A stretch of DNA of 64,000 bases. Source: Flaviflagellibacter deserti. GTDB taxonomy: Bacteria > Pseudomonadota > Alphaproteobacteria > Rhizobiales > Methylopilaceae. Shown here one piece after another: positions 57,921-64,000 of this stretch. A program made the translations under genes and the position numbers. The first letter of the stretch is position 1, and every line of letters begins with the position of its first letter. The notes under the pieces were generated by a model. It saw only the letters and a list, made by a program, of their open reading frames with translations, was not told where the DNA came from and searched no databases. The DNA lies in contig NZ_JBHSJF010000001.1 in the NCBI RefSeq assembly GCF_042652085.1, positions 310,001 through 374,000 on the forward strand, in the 5' to 3' direction.

Positions 57921-58444
57921 CGACGCCGCCCCGTCATGCTCGGCGAACGGACAAGTTTCGCGACGTCGCCGCTGTCTTCGGGGTTGATCATGGCGGCCAG
58001 GAACTTTGCCGCGGCCTCATGCGTGCCGGGTCCGGAGGCTTCGAGCGCCCGCTTGATCCGACGCGATTGCGCGATCGAGAGCTCGAGCGCCAGTTCCTCG
58101 CCCTTGGGGGTTGCCCGCAACAGCCGTTGCCGGCGATCGGAACTGCCCTCGCTCGCTTCGATGAAGCCCTGATCCACCAATTCCCGCAACACGCGCCCCA
58201 GGCTCTGTTTGGTGATCTTCAGGATATTCAGGAGTTCGGCGACTTTCAGGTCTGGATTGCGGCTGACGAAATGCAGCACGCGATGGTGTGCACGGCCGAA
58301 GCCGAAGCGCTCCAGAACCTCGTCGGCTTCCGATACGAAGTCGCGATAGGCGAAGAACAGAAGTTCGATCAGTTCGAAGTTCGGCACATCGGCTCGATGC
58401 GCGCCGGCTTCGACATTGGTCGAACGCAGAATTACGTCAGCCAT
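57917..58444 (-). CDS. MarR-family transcriptional regulator
   Basis: A 175-residue winged-helix protein with DLKVAELLNILKITKQSLGRVLRELVDQGFIEASEGSSDRRQRLLRATPKGEELA, the MarR DNA-binding helix and wing. It leads the operon with the response regulator and kinase (overlap ATGA), and is divergent from ilvE. No Shine-Dalgarno is visible before the ATG at 58444; a GATAAT sequence lies 9 nt upstream, so translation of a leaderless or very short-leader mRNA is possible. The ligand is unknown. Confidence 0.92.
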   Translation of the reverse strand: MADVILRSTNVEAGAHRADVPNFELIELLFFAYRDFVSEADEVLERFGFGRAHHRVLHFVSRNPDLKVAELLNILKITKQSLGRVLRELVDQGFIEASEGSSDRRQRLLRATPKGEELALELSIAQSRRIKRALEASGPGTHEAAAKFLAAMINPEDSGDVAKLVRSPSMTGRRR

Positions 58445-58633
58445 GTTGACATATTATCCCGGTTCGGCTGATGATGCCATGGTCGCGCGTGACGCACTTC
58501 GGCTGGACCAGTATAGTCGCAGTCATAATATACGGGCGCGCGGCGGGTCATTCTTCGTAGATACCGGCTTTCTCCGGTGGACGACAGGGCCCTGAATGGC
58601 CGCGAATGCGGCTGACCATTTGAGGAGACGCGG

Positions 58634-59524
58634 ATGCTTATCGATCCCTTCGACAACCGGCCGGGCCATATCTGGTACGACGGTAAACTCGTTCCGTGGA
58701 GCGAGGCCAAGCTGCATGTGCTGAGCCACGGCCTGCACTATGCCAGCTCGGTATTCGAAGGCGAGCGCGCTTACGGCGGCGAGATTTTCAAGCTCACCGA
58801 GCATACCGAGCGCCTGAAGGAATCCGCCCGTATCCTCGATTTCGAGATTCCGTATTCGGTCGAGGAGATCAACGAGGCCTGCAAGCTGACCTTGGCCAAG
58901 CAGGGCTTCCGCGATGCCTATATCCGGCCGGTCGCATGGCGCGGTTCGGAAATGATGGCCGTCGCTGCCCAGCACAGCACGATCCATCTCGCGATCGCCG
59001 CCTGGGAATGGCCGAGCTATTTCGATCCCGCGCAGCGCCTGAAGGGCCTTCGTCTCGATCTTGCCGAATGGCGCCGTCCCGATCCGGCGACGATCCCGAG
59101 CAAGGCCAAGGCCGCCGGCCTCTACATGATCTGCACGCTCTCGAAGCATGCGGCCGAGCGGAAGGGCTACGCCGACGCGCTGATGCTCGATTATCGCGGG
59201 CAGGTTGCCGAGTGCACCGGCGCCAACGTCTTCTTCGTGAAGGGCGGCGAGATCCACACGCCGACGCCGGACTGCTTCCTCGACGGCATCACCCGCCGCA
59301 CGGTCGTCGATCTGGCCCGTGCGCGCGGCATCACGGTCCACGAGCGCGCGATCTTCCCGGACGAGCTGGAGAGCATGGAACAGTGCTTCATCACCGGCAC
59401 CGCGGCGGAGGTCACTCCGGTCTCCGAGATCGCCGACTGGCGTTTCGAGGTCGGTGACATCGTGAAGACGCTGATGAACGACTATACGGCGGCCGTTCAG
59501 CCGAAGGCTGCCGTGGCCGCTTGA
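58634..59524 (+). CDS. ilvE: branched-chain amino-acid aminotransferase
   Basis: A 296-residue fold-type IV PLP enzyme. The conserved parts are LHYASSVFEGERAYGG, RPVAWRGSE, KAKAAGLYMICTLSKHAAERKGYADALMLDYRGQVAECTGANVFFVK and GITRRTVVDLAR. It transfers amino groups to or from Leu, Ile and Val. The PLP lysine lies in the SKAKAAG segment. It is preceded by a strong GAGGAG site and divergent from the marR gene. Confidence 0.95.
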   Translation: MLIDPFDNRPGHIWYDGKLVPWSEAKLHVLSHGLHYASSVFEGERAYGGEIFKLTEHTERLKESARILDFEIPYSVEEINEACKLTLAKQGFRDAYIRPVAWRGSEMMAVAAQHSTIHLAIAAWEWPSYFDPAQRLKGLRLDLAEWRRPDPATIPSKAKAAGLYMICTLSKHAAERKGYADALMLDYRGQVAECTGANVFFVKGGEIHTPTPDCFLDGITRRTVVDLARARGITVHERAIFPDELESMEQCFITGTAAEVTPVSEIADWRFEVGDIVKTLMNDYTAAVQPKAAVAA

Positions 59525-59533
59525 GGCATTTCC

Positions 59534-59875
59534 TCAGATAAAACCATCCTTGGGCCTCGCGGCGCGCAGCATGCGTGCCGCGAGATCCGGCGACGATATC
59601 GCCTTGGTCGCCGCGCATCCTCTTTCGAACATCACGATCTCCGCGTTCGTCGTCCGCTCGATGACGACCAGGCTCTCGGCCGGCGGCGGCGAGGCGTTGC
59701 TGTTCCTGAACATGAAGTCGAGGGCGAGCTGAAGCTCGGCCCGATCGTCGATGACGGTGATGCGGGCGGCTTCGCCCTGCGTTTCCGCCACGACCTCCTT
59801 CGCGGTCGCGCAATCGTCGGGCACCGCGACCAGAATTCCGACGATCAATCCAGATGACAACAGCAACGCGGCCAT
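59534..59875 (-). CDS. small exported hypothetical protein
   Basis: A 113-residue protein. The ATG at 59875 gives a signal-peptide-like start (MAALLLSSGLIVGILVAVPDDCATAKEVVAE); an upstream start at 59956 would bury it. The mature part (ARITVIDDRAELQLALDFMFRNSNASPPPAESLVVIERTTNAEIVMFERGC) has two further cysteines that could pair. I do not recognise the family. It lies just after ilvE, convergent, with a 9-nt gap. Confidence 0.65.
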   Translation of the reverse strand: MAALLLSSGLIVGILVAVPDDCATAKEVVAETQGEAARITVIDDRAELQLALDFMFRNSNASPPPAESLVVIERTTNAEIVMFERGCAATKAISSPDLAARMLRAARPKDGFI

Positions 59876-60364
59876 TCCGAACCCTCCTCGTTGAGCCTCG
59901 GATGAACTCCTGCAAGGTCCGTGCTGCGCGTCCCCCGGCACGTGCCGGTCTGTCATGCATTTGAATTCAATTCTTGGTCGAGCGTTCCCATTAGTGCGCG
60001 GTTAACCACCATCGTCTTGCCGAAATGTGACGATCCATGTCGTCGTCGTCACGTATTGGCCGATAGTGTGGCAGGCGAGTGTAGAGGATGTGGGGAACAC
60101 ATAGGCTACATCTTCATTACCAGTTTGTAAGTGATCAAAGAAATGACGTATTATCGAATTCAACTGTAATGCGTACGTACTGATACTATCATCAATAAGC
60201 TTATAGCGAATCGAAAAAGACGATTGGATATTCTCAGATAATTGTCGATGTGCGACATCTGACCACGTCAATGCAGCTGGAACCTTTCTGAATTTCCGTG
60301 CATATGGCGCCACCTAACTAGAAGCCTGCCCCGCGGGGGGCAGGCGATCCCCCTGGAGAGAGTC
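59876..60364. other. AT-rich intergenic region with an orphan ORF
   Basis: 489 bases lie between two divergent genes. The core 60121-60240 holds 40 G/C in 120 bases by hand count (33%), far below the window's roughly 64%. A minus-strand frame from GTG 60313 to 60002 (103 codons) is open across it; the product (starting APYARKFRKVPAALTW) resembles nothing I know and has codon use unlike its neighbours. A perfect palindrome TTGAATTCAA lies at 59961-59970. It may be a promoter and regulatory region, an sRNA locus or transferred DNA. Confidence 0.45.
60324..60345 (+). promoter_or_regulatory. GC-rich hairpin in the leader of the CHAP gene
   Basis: A perfect 9-bp stem GCCTGCCCC (60324-60332) with GGGGCAGGC (60337-60345), loop GCGG, ends 19 nt before the ATG at 60365, just ahead of a GGAGAGA ribosome site. 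No T tract follows. It may stabilise the mRNA or regulate initiation. Confidence 0.5.
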
Positions 60365-61012
60365 ATGCGTGTTACGCTCCTCGCGGTGATCGTGGCTTTG
60401 TGCGCGTTCGCTTCCCCTTCCTTTGCCAACAACGACAATGCGGTCTTCGAAGGCCGTGCATCGCTCGACACCCGGGCCGATGGAGAACGGGCGTTCCGTG
60501 ATCGCGATGACGACGACCGTTCCCAGGCTCGCGCCGATGAGGAAGACGAACGTCCGGCCGCTTCATCGAAGAAGCGCCATGGCAGCCGCGGCAACTGGTC
60601 GAAGAAGCACGCGGAGGATAAGCGCGCCGCACTTTCGGAGAAGTCGTCGGGACGCGCTGCCGCCGCCGTGCAGCTTGCCGAGCGTTACATCGGCACCAAC
60701 CCGACCAAGATGCGGGCGCTGTGGTGCGCCAATTTCGTTGGCATGATCGAGAAGAAGGCCGGCCGCGCGGGCTCGGGCTCGAACTTCGCCCGTTCGTATC
60801 TGGGCTATGGCAAGAAGGTCTCGTCGCCGCAGCCGGGCGATATCGCCATCCTCGCTCGCGGCAAAAGCGGCCGTTCGGGCCATGTCGGCTACTTCGTCGG
60901 CTGGGCCGGCAACGGCAAGGCGATCCTGATCTCGGGCAACAGCCGTGGCGGCAAGGTCTCAAAGGGCCAGTACTCGGCCGCGCGCGTCATCGGCTGGCGC
61001 CGCCCGGCCTGA
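60365..61012 (+). CDS. secreted CHAP/NlpC-like (TIGR02594-type) protein
   Basis: A 215-residue protein. A signal peptide (1-21, MRVTLLAVIVALCAFASPSFA) is followed by a charged, low-complexity linker (about 30-95, rich in D, R, E and K). The C-terminal domain (about 98-215) has the CHAP-like catalytic cysteine C121 in LWCANFVG and histidine H173 in SGHVGYFVGW, with PGDIAIL between, the pattern of TIGR02594 proteins. Such domains hydrolyse peptidoglycan amide bonds. It stands alone behind an AT-rich gap and a leader hairpin. Confidence 0.85.
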   Translation: MRVTLLAVIVALCAFASPSFANNDNAVFEGRASLDTRADGERAFRDRDDDDRSQARADEEDERPAASSKKRHGSRGNWSKKHAEDKRAALSEKSSGRAAAAVQLAERYIGTNPTKMRALWCANFVGMIEKKAGRAGSGSNFARSYLGYGKKVSSPQPGDIAILARGKSGRSGHVGYFVGWAGNGKAILISGNSRGGKVSKGQYSAARVIGWRRPA

Positions 61013-61027
61013 TCGTCGGACCCTTCA

Positions 61028-61066
61028 GCCGGGGCGGGCGTCTCGCCCCGGCAACCGCGCGGTTGC
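61028..61066. terminator. paired hairpins between CHAP and tetR genes
   Basis: A 9-bp stem GCCGGGGCG (61028-61036) with CGCCCCGGC (61044-61052) is followed by the perfect 16-bp palindrome GCAACCGCGCGGTTGC (61051-61066). The two genes converge here. There is no T tract, so if it terminates transcription it is not of the classic type. Confidence 0.5.
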
Positions 61067-61100
61067 GGGCGGTGATGCGGGGGATTGGGAGGTCCTGCCG

Positions 61101-61712
61101 TCAGTCCTCGGTCTGCAGCAAACCGGCCGCGAGATGTCGAAAAGCCTCAACAGCCTTTGCAAAGACGGCGTGAGGATCGTCGGCTGCGGCAATCCAGAGT
61201 GAGGCGTTGAGCGCCGCTCCATTGAGTAGCCGGGCGGCAGCTTCCGCATCCACCGGCCTGACCGTTCCCTCATCGATGAGCGTCTGGATCGTTTGGGTCG
61301 TCGTGCGAAGGCACGCATTCTGGTTGGGCCATTGCGATGGATCGCCGAGCACGGCTGGCCCGTCCAGCAGCATGATGCGCTGGATCTCCGGCTCCAATGC
61401 CATCTCGATATAGGCGATGCTCTCGTCGATAAGTCCGAGCCATAAGGTCTCCGCTCGATCGCGCGCAGCGCGCAGCCGCGCCACCATTTCCGCGTCGATC
61501 TGGTCGATCACGGCCTGCAGCAAACCCTTCTTGTCGCCGAAGTTGTGATAGAGCGCGCCTCGCGTCAGGCCAGCTTCGGCGGTCAGATCGTCCATCGACG
61601 CTGCCGCATAACCCTTGGTCGCGAAAGCCTTCCGGGCGGCCCGAATGAGCTTGACCCGGGTTTCCTCCACCATCTGCGCACGTGTTCTCCCGACCACTGC
61701 CGTCTCCTGCAT
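61101..61712 (-). CDS. TetR-family repressor, divergent from ridA
   Basis: A 203-residue regulator with a clear HTH (RVKLIRAARKAFATKGYAAASMDDLTAEAGLTRGALYHNFGDKKGLLQAVIDQIDAEM) and a C-terminal ligand domain with LWIAAADDP, as in TetR/AcrR proteins. The ATG at 61712 is preferred because a longer version would read through the operators. Three near-identical palindromes of the CATACG-N3-CGTATG type occupy the short space to ridA, so it probably represses both itself and ridA. Confidence 0.92.
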   Translation of the reverse strand: MQETAVVGRTRAQMVEETRVKLIRAARKAFATKGYAAASMDDLTAEAGLTRGALYHNFGDKKGLLQAVIDQIDAEMVARLRAARDRAETLWLGLIDESIAYIEMALEPEIQRIMLLDGPAVLGDPSQWPNQNACLRTTTQTIQTLIDEGTVRPVDAEAAARLLNGAALNASLWIAAADDPHAVFAKAVEAFRHLAAGLLQTED

Positions 61713-61716
61713 CCGA

Positions 61717-61783
61717 CATACGCGGCGTATGCTTGTTGACATACGGAGCGTATGTTCCGATATGGCCACATACGGGGCGTATA
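61717..61783. promoter_or_regulatory. three tandem TetR operators and promoter between tetR and ridA
   Basis: Perfect palindromes CATACGCGGCGTATG (61717-61731) and CATACGGAGCGTATG (61740-61754, extended to 17 bp at 61739-61755) and a near-perfect CATACGGGGCGTATA (61769-61783) share the consensus CATACGNNNCGTATG. Their centres are 23 and 29 bp apart. TTGACA at 61736-61741 is a likely -35 for ridA and overlaps the second operator; a GATATG 17 bp further could be its -10. Confidence 0.8.
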
Positions 61784-61805
61784 TCAATCGAACAGGAGTG
61801 AAGCC

Positions 61806-62204
61806 ATGCCCAAACGCGATGTGGTCTTCCCGGCCGACAGGCAGGCGCTATACGAAATCAACAAATATTCGGCGGCGATCCGCTCGGGCGACTTTCTGTT
61901 CGTCTCGGGCCAGGTCGGCAGCCGCGAAGACGGGTCGCCCGAGCCGGTCTTCGAAAAACAGGTCCAGCTTGCCTTCGACAATCTCGCGGCAGTGCTGAAG
62001 GCCGCCGGTTGCACGTTCGACGACGTCGTCGACGTGACCACCTTTCACACCGATCCGGCCACGCAGTTCGAGACGGTCACGGCCGTTCGCCTGAAGGCGA
62101 TCGGTGACCCGCCCTATCCGAACTGGACCGCGGTGGGAGTGAACTGGCTGGCGGGCTTCGATTTCGAGATCAAGGTCGTCGCGCGCCTTCCTCAGCCCAC
62201 CTGA
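61806..62204 (+). CDS. RidA-family (YjgF/YER057c/UK114) protein
   Basis: A 132-residue RidA-like protein: YSAAIRSGDFLFVSGQVGSREDG, QVQLAFDNLAAVLKAAGCTFDDVVDVTTFHTDP, and YPNWTAVGVNWLAGFDFEIKVVARL. The expected arginine of the enamine/imine deaminase site (IEIEAIA.R in canonical RidA) corresponds to EIKVVARL, so R is kept. The length and motifs fit an Rid subfamily protein. It is expressed divergently from a tetR gene and is likely inducible. Confidence 0.9.
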   Translation: MPKRDVVFPADRQALYEINKYSAAIRSGDFLFVSGQVGSREDGSPEPVFEKQVQLAFDNLAAVLKAAGCTFDDVVDVTTFHTDPATQFETVTAVRLKAIGDPPYPNWTAVGVNWLAGFDFEIKVVARLPQPT

Positions 62205-62266
62205 TCGATTGCGGGCCGCGGGACTTGAGGTGAGGGCGGAGATGGCTGTGAACGCGGCGCTGCGTT

Positions 62267-62299
62267 AAAGAAAAAGCCGCGCTCCCGGGGGAGCGCGGC
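62267..62299 (-). terminator. rho-independent terminator of the second chemoreceptor
   Basis: A perfect 10-bp stem GCCGCGCTCC (62276-62285) with GGAGCGCGGC (62290-62299), loop CGGG, is followed on the minus strand by TTTTTCTTT (62275-62267). It lies 27 nt after the receptor's stop codon. Confidence 0.88.
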
Positions 62300-62326
62300 C
62301 CGATTTGAGACGAAGGTACTACGGCG

Positions 62327-63997
62327 TCAGGCGGCGCGCACGCGCTGGATGAAGCCGTCGACCTGGGTGCGGAGCGAGTCCGCCTGGGTCGAGAGATGGT
62401 CCGCGGCCGAGACGATCTGGCTCGACACGGTTTCGGTCTCGGCAGCCGCCTGGCTGACGCCGGTGATGTTCGACGTGACCTCGCTTGTACCCGCCGCCGC
62501 CTGGGCCACGTTGCGGGCGATCTCGGTGGTCGCCTGGCCCTGCTGATCCATGGCACTGGCGATCGAGCGGGAGATGCCGTTGACCTGTTCGATGGTCGCG
62601 GTGATCGAGTTGATCGCGTCGACGACGTTCGAGGTCGCTTCCTGCACGGCCTGGATCTGCGCCGAGATGTCCTCGGTCGCCTTCGAGGTCTGTGAGGCAA
62701 GGCTCTTCACCTCGACGGCGACGACCGCGAAGCCTCGACCGGCGTCACCCGCACGGGCCGCCTCGATCGTGGCGTTCAGCGCGAGCAGGTTGGTCTGCGC
62801 CGCGATGTCCGAGATCAGGCCGACCACTTCGCCGATGCGCTGGGCAGAGGCGGAGAGGCCACTGACGACTTCAGCCGTCTTGGAGGCCTGGGCCGAAGCC
62901 TGGCTCGCGACTTCCGCCGCGGTGGAAACCTGGCTCGTGATCTCGTGGATCGAAGCCGACAGTTCCTCGGCCGCGCTGGCGACCGTCTCGACATTCGCCG
63001 TGGCCTGTTCGGAGGCAGCCGCGACGACCGTCGACTGACGGCTCGTCTCGTCGGCGACCGCGCTCATCTGCGTGGCGTTCGACTGCAGCTGGGTCGCGGC
63101 CGTCGAAACCGTGCGGACGACGCCCAGAACTTCGCTCTCGAACTCGTCGGCGAGCTTGTTCATCAGCGAGCGCTTTTCGTCCTCGGCGCGCTGCTCGGCT
63201 TCCGCCTGGGCGCGCTTCAGTTCCTCGGTCTCGCGCAGCGAGGTCACGACCTGACCGACGACACCCCAGATCTCGCCGACTTCGTCCTTGCTGCGCTTCT
63301 CCGGCACTTCGACCGAATAGTCGCCCTCGGCAATGCGCTTGAGCGCACCCGACAGGCGGACCAGCGGACGGCTGAGCTGCGTCGTGCCGATATAGGCGCC
63401 GACCGCGATGCCGAGCAGGATGCCCATGACGGCGGTGGCGATCACGGCCTGCTGGATCGACGCCGAGAAGGCCTCGATGCCGTCGACTGCCGCGTCGGCG
63501 CGGGCCTGGTCCTTGTCGACGATCTTGTCGATGTCGGCCTGGTAGGCGGCGCGGTTGGCGCGGTTCGCGTCATTGTTTCCGAGCGCGTTCGCGGTCTTGG
63601 GATCCTTGACCCCCTCTTCGGCAAGTTCGGTGCGGAACTTGGCGAACTCCTTGCCGGAGGCGACCATCTTGTCGAAGTCGGCCGCGCTGTCGGCGTCGAC
63701 GAGCGGGCGCCACTCCCCGAACAGCTTCTCGATGTTGGCGAGATGTTTTGCGGTGTTCTTGGCGAAAGGCTCGGCGGCCTTTCCGTCAGCGGCGGCATAG
63801 ATGCCGCGCGATTCCATCACCACTGCGGTGACTAGGCGGTTCAGCTGGACGCCGTTCTGGGCGCGCTGCTGTGCGTTGACGAGATCGCCGACGCGCGAGG
63901 AATATTCGGTGGTGGCATAGACACCCATGCCGGCGATGACCGCGGCCGCTATACCCATCACGGCCACGATGCTCAGGATTTTCGTTCTGACTTTCAT
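62327..63997 (-). CDS. methyl-accepting chemotaxis protein
   Basis: A 556-residue receptor: membrane helix 1 at about 8-28, a helical periplasmic sensor (29-185), membrane helix 2 at about 184-206, HAMP (207-260), and a signalling coil with ISDIAAQTNLLALNATIEAARAGDAGRGFAVVAVEVKSLASQTSKATEDI. No CheR-tether pentapeptide is present; the end is QRVRAA. The start ATG at 63997 is complete, three bases before the window edge, so its promoter is outside. It is a paralogue of the receptor at 21.8 kb with a different sensor domain. Confidence 0.93.
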   Translation of the reverse strand: MKVRTKILSIVAVMGIAAAVIAGMGVYATTEYSSRVGDLVNAQQRAQNGVQLNRLVTAVVMESRGIYAAADGKAAEPFAKNTAKHLANIEKLFGEWRPLVDADSAADFDKMVASGKEFAKFRTELAEEGVKDPKTANALGNNDANRANRAAYQADIDKIVDKDQARADAAVDGIEAFSASIQQAVIATAVMGILLGIAVGAYIGTTQLSRPLVRLSGALKRIAEGDYSVEVPEKRSKDEVGEIWGVVGQVVTSLRETEELKRAQAEAEQRAEDEKRSLMNKLADEFESEVLGVVRTVSTAATQLQSNATQMSAVADETSRQSTVVAAASEQATANVETVASAAEELSASIHEITSQVSTAAEVASQASAQASKTAEVVSGLSASAQRIGEVVGLISDIAAQTNLLALNATIEAARAGDAGRGFAVVAVEVKSLASQTSKATEDISAQIQAVQEATSNVVDAINSITATIEQVNGISRSIASAMDQQGQATTEIARNVAQAAAGTSEVTSNITGVSQAAAETETVSSQIVSAADHLSTQADSLRTQVDGFIQRVRAA

Positions 63998-64000
63998 TTG

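Noticed and set aside
61028..61066. Hairpin pair considered as an attachment site or small RNA
   Set aside because: It lies between convergent genes with no integrase or promoter near; a transcript-end function is simpler.
1..64000. Search for tRNA, rRNA, CRISPR arrays, prophage or insertion-sequence transposases
   Set aside because: None was recognised: no cloverleaf with TTC-A-A loop, no regularly spaced direct repeats, and no transposase, integrase or phage structural protein in any frame.

Overview
The window is a contiguous piece of chromosome from a high-GC alphaproteobacterium, most likely of the order Hyphomicrobiales (Rhizobiales). The basis is gene content and order remembered from that group: ispE near a polyprenyl synthase and glyQ/glyS; rplY-pth-ychF; lgt-midA-pgeF divergent from ubiK; a MoxR/DUF58/DUF4159 operon beside DUF6111-cca; petABC; a split GlyRS; and GAAC-N7-GAAC SOS boxes, the alphaproteobacterial LexA type. 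The genus cannot be fixed from the sequence alone. No rRNA, tRNA, CRISPR array, phage or complete insertion sequence was seen.

Layout. 1-4.7 kb: an SOS-box-controlled radical SAM gene cut by the window edge, a glycosyltransferase, moaB, a large unknown membrane protein, an RhtB exporter and a YpfJ-type metalloprotease. 4.8-7.2 kb: a CioAB/CydAB-type quinol oxidase. 7.5-14.6 kb: a Glyoxalase_8-type protein, a family-4-like uracil-DNA glycosylase, a secreted TPR protein, ispE, a GNAT enzyme, a polyprenyl diphosphate synthase, a DUF2007 protein and a TrmN6-like methyltransferase. 14.7-15.8 kb: three small orphan proteins, two of them secreted. 15.9-21.2 kb: glyQ and glyS, separated by an isochorismatase-like hydrolase and a GGDEF/degenerate-EAL protein. 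21.2-21.75 kb: a DUF559 nuclease gene bracketed by two inverted, structure-conserving 65-bp repeats. 21.8-31.6 kb: a chemoreceptor, an SOS-box-controlled radical SAM/UdgX pair, Nudix, phosphoesterase, methyltransferase, YbaK, YqjG and GNAT genes.

31.7-38.5 kb: a four-gene MoxR/DUF58/DUF4159/membrane-protein operon on the minus strand. 38.7-41.6 kb: DUF6111, cca, a DUF3016 protein and hemF. 41.9-44.6 kb: petABC (cytochrome bc1), then apt. 45.3-50.0 kb, minus strand: nfi, ychF, pth, rplY, a parDE toxin-antitoxin pair whose toxin appears frameshifted, and prs. 50.2-52.8 kb: pgeF, midA and lgt, each overlapping the next. 52.9-55.9 kb, plus strand: ubiK, a YbjN protein, proC, a TetR-like regulator and csaA. 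55.9-58.4 kb: an overlapping MarR / response regulator / histidine kinase operon divergent from ilvE. 59.5-61.0 kb: a small exported protein, an AT-rich gap and a secreted CHAP/NlpC-like protein. 61.1-62.2 kb: a divergent tetR-ridA pair with three operator copies between them. 62.3-64.0 kb: a second chemoreceptor.

Themes. Most of the window is housekeeping: respiration (bc1, quinol oxidase, ubiK, polyprenyl synthase), translation (GlyRS, L25, Pth, CCA enzyme, TrmN6), isoprenoid, proline, branched-chain amino acid and nucleotide metabolism. There is a concentration of functions for deaminated or damaged DNA: a family-4-like UDG, UdgX, EndoV and two radical SAM proteins, two of these loci preceded by perfect LexA boxes. 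The most unusual structures are the DUF559/inverted-repeat cassette, the SOS boxes, the triple TetR operator before ridA and the AT-rich gap before the CHAP gene.
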